From: Pinibacter sp031553495
GTDB taxonomy: Bacteria > Bacteroidota > Bacteroidia > Chitinophagales > Chitinophagaceae
DNA: 64,000 nucleotides
NCBI GenBank assembly: GCA_031553495.1
Contig: JAVBLN010000007.1
Coordinates: 310,001 to 374,000 of the forward strand
Direction: 5' to 3'
Shown here: in pieces, positions 62,001 to 64,000 of the stretch
Position numbering within the stretch: position 1 is the first letter of the stretch
Layout of the letters: each line of letters opens with the position of its first letter
Translations under genes and position numbers: made by a program
Notes under the pieces: generated by a model
Seen by the model: the letters and a program-made list of their open reading frames with translations, nothing else
What the model was told of the DNA's origin: nothing
The model's database searches: none

Positions 62001-62898
62001 GCATTTCTATCACACCTCTTTCTCCGGGAAGATGCGCTGCACCAACTCCTACAAAGAGCGTGTGTTTTTGGATAATAGTATCTATTGAGTTGGCTTGTAT
62101 TTCATTTCGCTTGTATAAAAATTTTTCCTGGAAGGCATCCGATGTAACGCTTGCCACTTCCAGCGAATCCAGCAAGTCAAGGTCTCCGCGCCTGTAAGCG
62201 TCTTCCATTTTTTTACGGCTGTTATAGCCATCGTAGTCATAGCGTTGTTTGCGGTTTTTATCTTTGTACATAGCAATGTAAGCCTCTTTCATTATGCGGT
62301 TCGATTCTTTATAATTTTCCACGCCGGTCACTATTTTATTGAGCTTTCGGCCCAGCCTGTAGATGTACATGTCCAGGTACGTTTCTTCTTCAAAATCTTC
62401 CATACCCACATTGTTCCTGTATAGCATACCATTTATCATGCGTGCTTCCGATGAAAGCGCAAGCTTTATTTTTGTTTCATAATTACTTATTGAAAAGGTT
62501 TGCTGCGTGAGCCTGTCGCTTGATAGATTGAAATTGCTGTAATAATTATTATACCCCGGCATCACCATGTTTTTGTTATCTGCCCATTCTTCCTGCCACA
62601 CTTCAGGATTTTGTTCCAGCGCTACTACTTCCACATTTCTTATGGCATTATAAAAGGAATCGCTAAGATTGAATACAAGTTTGTTACTCACGTGCATAGT
62701 ACCAAAAAGATAAGAAGGCTTCTTCATGCCGTTTCCTGTAATTTCCCATAGCAGGCTGGTGTATTTTTTTTGCGAAGCTGGCGCCTCAGATGTTTGCGGA
62801 GGTGGAGTTACAGCTATTTTCTTTTTTTGAGAAAACACATGGAGTTGAAATCCTGCCAACCAACATAACACTATTATCACTCTTACATTAATTTTCAT
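59005..62898 (-). CDS. very large secreted TraB/GumN domain fusion protein
   Basis: A 1297-residue protein with a signal peptide (to about LHVFSQ). Residues about 45-315 form a TraB/GumN domain: LLWEITGNGMKKPSYLFGTM followed by HVSN, an Glu in VVALEQNPEVW, and VGVGAAHLPGERGVIEMLRK. This family is built on a metal-dependent hydrolase-like fold, in some cases a protease. The next ~980 residues are unfamiliar: beta-rich stretches to about residue 790, then a helical region (about 800-1130) that could be HEAT-like, with an Asn/Asp-rich linker (DKNNNNNRHYDNDNDNN). Most bacterial TraB/GumN proteins are about 300 residues, so the length is unusual. Confidence 0.8.
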   Translation of the reverse strand: MKINVRVIIVLCWLAGFQLHVFSQKKKIAVTPPPQTSEAPASQKKYTSLLWEITGNGMKKPSYLFGTMHVSNKLVFNLSDSFYNAIRNVEVVALEQNPEVWQEEWADNKNMVMPGYNNYYSNFNLSSDRLTQQTFSISNYETKIKLALSSEARMINGMLYRNNVGMEDFEEETYLDMYIYRLGRKLNKIVTGVENYKESNRIMKEAYIAMYKDKNRKQRYDYDGYNSRKKMEDAYRRGDLDLLDSLEVASVTSDAFQEKFLYKRNEIQANSIDTIIQKHTLFVGVGAAHLPGERGVIEMLRKKGYKLRPIYTGQRDGEEKEQIEKIRVPHQFQKQYAEDSLYSVSIPGSKFYRYNTIGQLNMQQYADMSNGSYYMATRVKTDASLLGHSLEIVNKKTDSLLYENIPGKIISKKIITRNGYNGFDITNRTRKGDVQRYNIFILPDEIIIFKISGIAEYVLAGNEAEQFFSSITFAIPSKTTSAYQPPYGGFKAAFPISPLFIPNERNDKNRNEWICRDANGNAYFIFKTTIEQYDYIEKDTFELRLMEESFTTSKILKTTLPGKQGNFGKYPAINAKYTHTDGCTLKVRYLIQGNSYYVVGAKYKQNETAADNFINSFAITPFVYNENKPRTDTLVGFTVTSPFFYKTETDSLDNSPDAYRYNDAEDDSKIAYQELVNNFFVKNIGNDTTGEHVSVMAIRFPEYVYIKDSSAFFDDKKMLMLNDLKFTVRNKQLSTTPDNWKCSYYEYGDTGSSRLLFVKSFYRNGALFSLISQGDTITNMTAFVKTIFETFTPGDTIKCFNPFEKKTKQLFENYFSGDSAVALKAAVSITPSLFDSTDLPNIKRAIDSLSWKDKNYLNMKKKWIDIAGSFKDTASVNYLTQLYKQVTDTSDLQNTILDALLDMRTEYAFKAFKNLVLNEPPALTSSSSPGYTNYMLQTILDNATSNKKNRRYYAYNYQNKWAPLYDTLQLSAPLIPELMDLMVLEDYKSDITSLLVAAVDSGYIKNEQYKQYYTKFLLEAKQAIRKQAAYDSKKEMNRLNDKNNNNNRHYDNDNDNNSEDLSSYATLLMPFWDHSAEISVLFNKFLKLRDKRTVLNTAITMVKNNKPVPDSVFLDLASDDKYRAPLHKALIECKKENLFPVKYKTQELIARSRLKNLGYSTYEKTDTLIYIDKLQVNDAKCKGWVYFYKYKRSKDDDNYKIAMSGLQPQELSKISSADSDEEDEDYGYSRYFNSGRFLQYTQKKYNEKENVKQQLQKIIKEALYSMRPSSSAFYSSRYGDDDEDGYINEAARSSRYE

Positions 62899-63057
62899 AT
62901 GAATGGGTTTAAAAGCCTTTTATTTTTTTGTCAAGGTAATCAAAAAATGAGAATTGCATGCGAAATGCCCTAAATGGCTCGTCTTTCCAATTAGATGCAG
63001 GAAACGCGTCATTCTATAATTTTTTTTGACTTTTTTTTTAGCAAAATTTTATTCTTC

Positions 63058-63556
63058 GGGCAGGGTAGGTGTTATGCTTTTTTATGGGGGGACCGGCGGT
63101 AGTGCTACTATTAAGCATCGTTGTGTCACTCACTTGTACGGTAGGAACTTTAGTGGGCGGTTGGCAGTTGGCAGCAGGCAGTAGTTGCCGGTTACCGGTT
63201 GCCGGTGTTGAAGTACAGGCAATACAATAAATTGTCTATACACTAATTCAATGAGATTTCTCACGCTCTGCAAGGCTTGCAGCCTTGCAGCACTATACTG
63301 TTGCTTTTAGCAACATTCAAGATTTTAGATACTGCATAGATTTCTCGCTCGATTGTCTCACGTGAAACTTAGTGCATTACCACAAATATGTTGAAAATCA
63401 CCAGGCTCGAAATGACGGTGACATTTATAGTTGCGAAATGATTAAAAACTGTTTATAATTCTCCTCCGTCATTTCGAGTCCCGGCAGCGCAGTATTTATG
63501 AATTAAAATTGATAGTTCATAATTCCGAGAGCGGGACGAGAAATATCACTAATGTA
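63058..63556 (+). repeat. ~400-bp intergenic repeat, copy 2, with insertion
   Basis: Second copy of 18970-19382. It keeps GTTGAAGTACAGGCAATAC, CACAAATATGTTGAAAAT and the CTCGAAATGACGG/CCGTCATTTCGAG inverted repeat (63406-63418 and 63466-63478, 13 perfect pairs). Relative to copy 1 it has about 85 extra bases (roughly 63263-63350) with two hairpins: CTGCAAGG/CCTTGCAG (63268-63290) and GTTGCTTTTAGCAAC (63300-63314). No gene is visible in this 700-base gap. Confidence 0.85.
63079..63160 (+). repeat. dispersed repeat copy 22, class A, forward
   Basis: Exact core at 63116-63135 with GGGACCGGCGGTAGTGCTAC before it and GTACGGTAGGAACTTTAGTG after it. It is the left end of the second ~400-bp repeat, matching copy 3 closely. 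Confidence 0.95.
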
Positions 63557-63622
63557 CTTTGTGCCTTTATTATGGCCCTTCTGGTTAAAATACTTTGCCA
63601 ACGAATAAACGCAGGTTTGTTT

Positions 63623-64000
63623 CTAAAAAATTCCTGCCAGCTCCAAACTTTTCTTTTTAATATCTCTGATTTCAATGTCTTCCACAATGGAATCCGGCAC
63701 TACAATTAGCGATGTGCCGTTTTCTTTCCACCATTTATTGTTTCTTAATTCTGCAAATGGAAGCACACCCACAAGGTAGCTGCGGCTTTCCGAGGCATGC
63801 CATTCTTCAATCCACCTGAATTTTTCTTTTGGTATCAATTGAATGTCGGTAAAGCTAATATACACCCTGATGTAAAAATCATCTGTTAATTCGTGCGGCT
63901 TATGATGATACAATTTTTTGTATTCATATTTATAATCGTAACGAAGAGAAGATATATCGCTTAACACTGCAGATGCTGTGGGGAAGCTGCCTGCGCCTTT
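63623..64000 (-). CDS. homoserine dehydrogenase, C-terminal part (cut by window edge)
   Basis: The frame runs off the right edge of the window, so only the last ~125 residues are present. Reading in from the edge gives KGAGSFPTASAVLSDI, the conserved homoserine dehydrogenase motif that ends its catalytic domain, then a C-terminal ACT-like domain to the stop at 63623. A GTG at 63965 could be mistaken for a start, but the motif upstream of it shows the gene continues. The enzyme reduces aspartate semialdehyde to homoserine for threonine and methionine synthesis. Confidence 0.88.
   Translation of the reverse strand, partial: KGAGSFPTASAVLSDISSLRYDYKYEYKKLYHHKPHELTDDFYIRVYISFTDIQLIPKEKFRWIEEWHASESRSYLVGVLPFAELRNNKWWKENGTSLIVVPDSIVEDIEIRDIKKKSLELAGIF

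Noticed and set aside
63623..63967. A complete 114-residue protein starting with GTG
   Set aside because: The frame stays open to the window edge and encodes the homoserine dehydrogenase motif GAGSFPTASAVLSDI upstream of that GTG.

Overview
The window looks like a chromosomal segment of an environmental Bacteroidota, most likely Chitinophagaceae or a close relative. Evidence: giant PKD-repeat proteins ending in a gliding-motility type C-terminal domain next to a PorP/SprF protein, a type IX secretion (T9SS) sorting-domain protein, a TonB-plug protein of Bacteroidota type, AT-rich DNA, and little sign of Shine-Dalgarno motifs. The family placement is inference. No phage, insertion sequence, CRISPR array, plasmid gene or defence island was found. 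Nearly all genes are ordinary chromosomal genes.

Layout. 0-3 kb: secreted unknown, xerD, a minimal T9SS-tail protein, a peroxiredoxin. 3-14 kb: a minus-strand operon of two paralogous ~1600-residue PKD proteins followed by their PorP/SprF partner. 14-24.5 kb: lipoprotein, M32 carboxypeptidase, MG2/TonB-plug protein, Nif3-like protein plus zinc-ribbon protein, CocE-type hydrolase, DUF3108 protein. 25-41.5 kb: housekeeping genes (recN, fabI, YceI, a LolD-like ABC ATPase, PduO-type adenosyltransferase, a second ABC ATPase with gatC, trpS, a deoxynucleoside kinase, GH37 trehalase, DUF922, aminopeptidase P, pssA, purS, rsmI, an orphan histidine kinase). 41.6-47.2 kb: an L-rhamnose catabolic cluster (aldolase, isomerase, RhaT, kinase) without a local regulator. 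47.8-64 kb: 2-hydroxyacid dehydrogenase, tRNA-Ala(GGC), a mitochondrial-type citrate synthase, LptF/G permease, GYF_2 and DUF6056 membrane proteins, tgt, LD-carboxypeptidase, OxyR, an alpha/beta hydrolase, a huge TraB/GumN fusion, and the C-terminal end of homoserine dehydrogenase cut by the window edge.

The most unusual content is between the genes. I found 22 copies of one dispersed repeat, all intergenic, on both strands. Its core is CATCGTTGTGTCACTCACTT, flanked by two imperfect direct repeats. There are two sequence classes, A and B, which differ at symmetric positions of a short palindrome. In all four intergenic gaps with two copies, the copies are inverted and consist of one A and one B. 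The best copy (43170-43326) is 157 bp with ~29-nt terminal inverted repeats, so the family resembles a MITE or a REP/BIME system; no transposase is in the window. Further modules (hairpins, a ~400-bp repeat pair, a ~110-bp repeat pair, low-complexity word repeats) sit around these copies, giving mosaic intergenic regions. Two genes (rsmI, YceI) appear to take their stop codons from repeat sequence.
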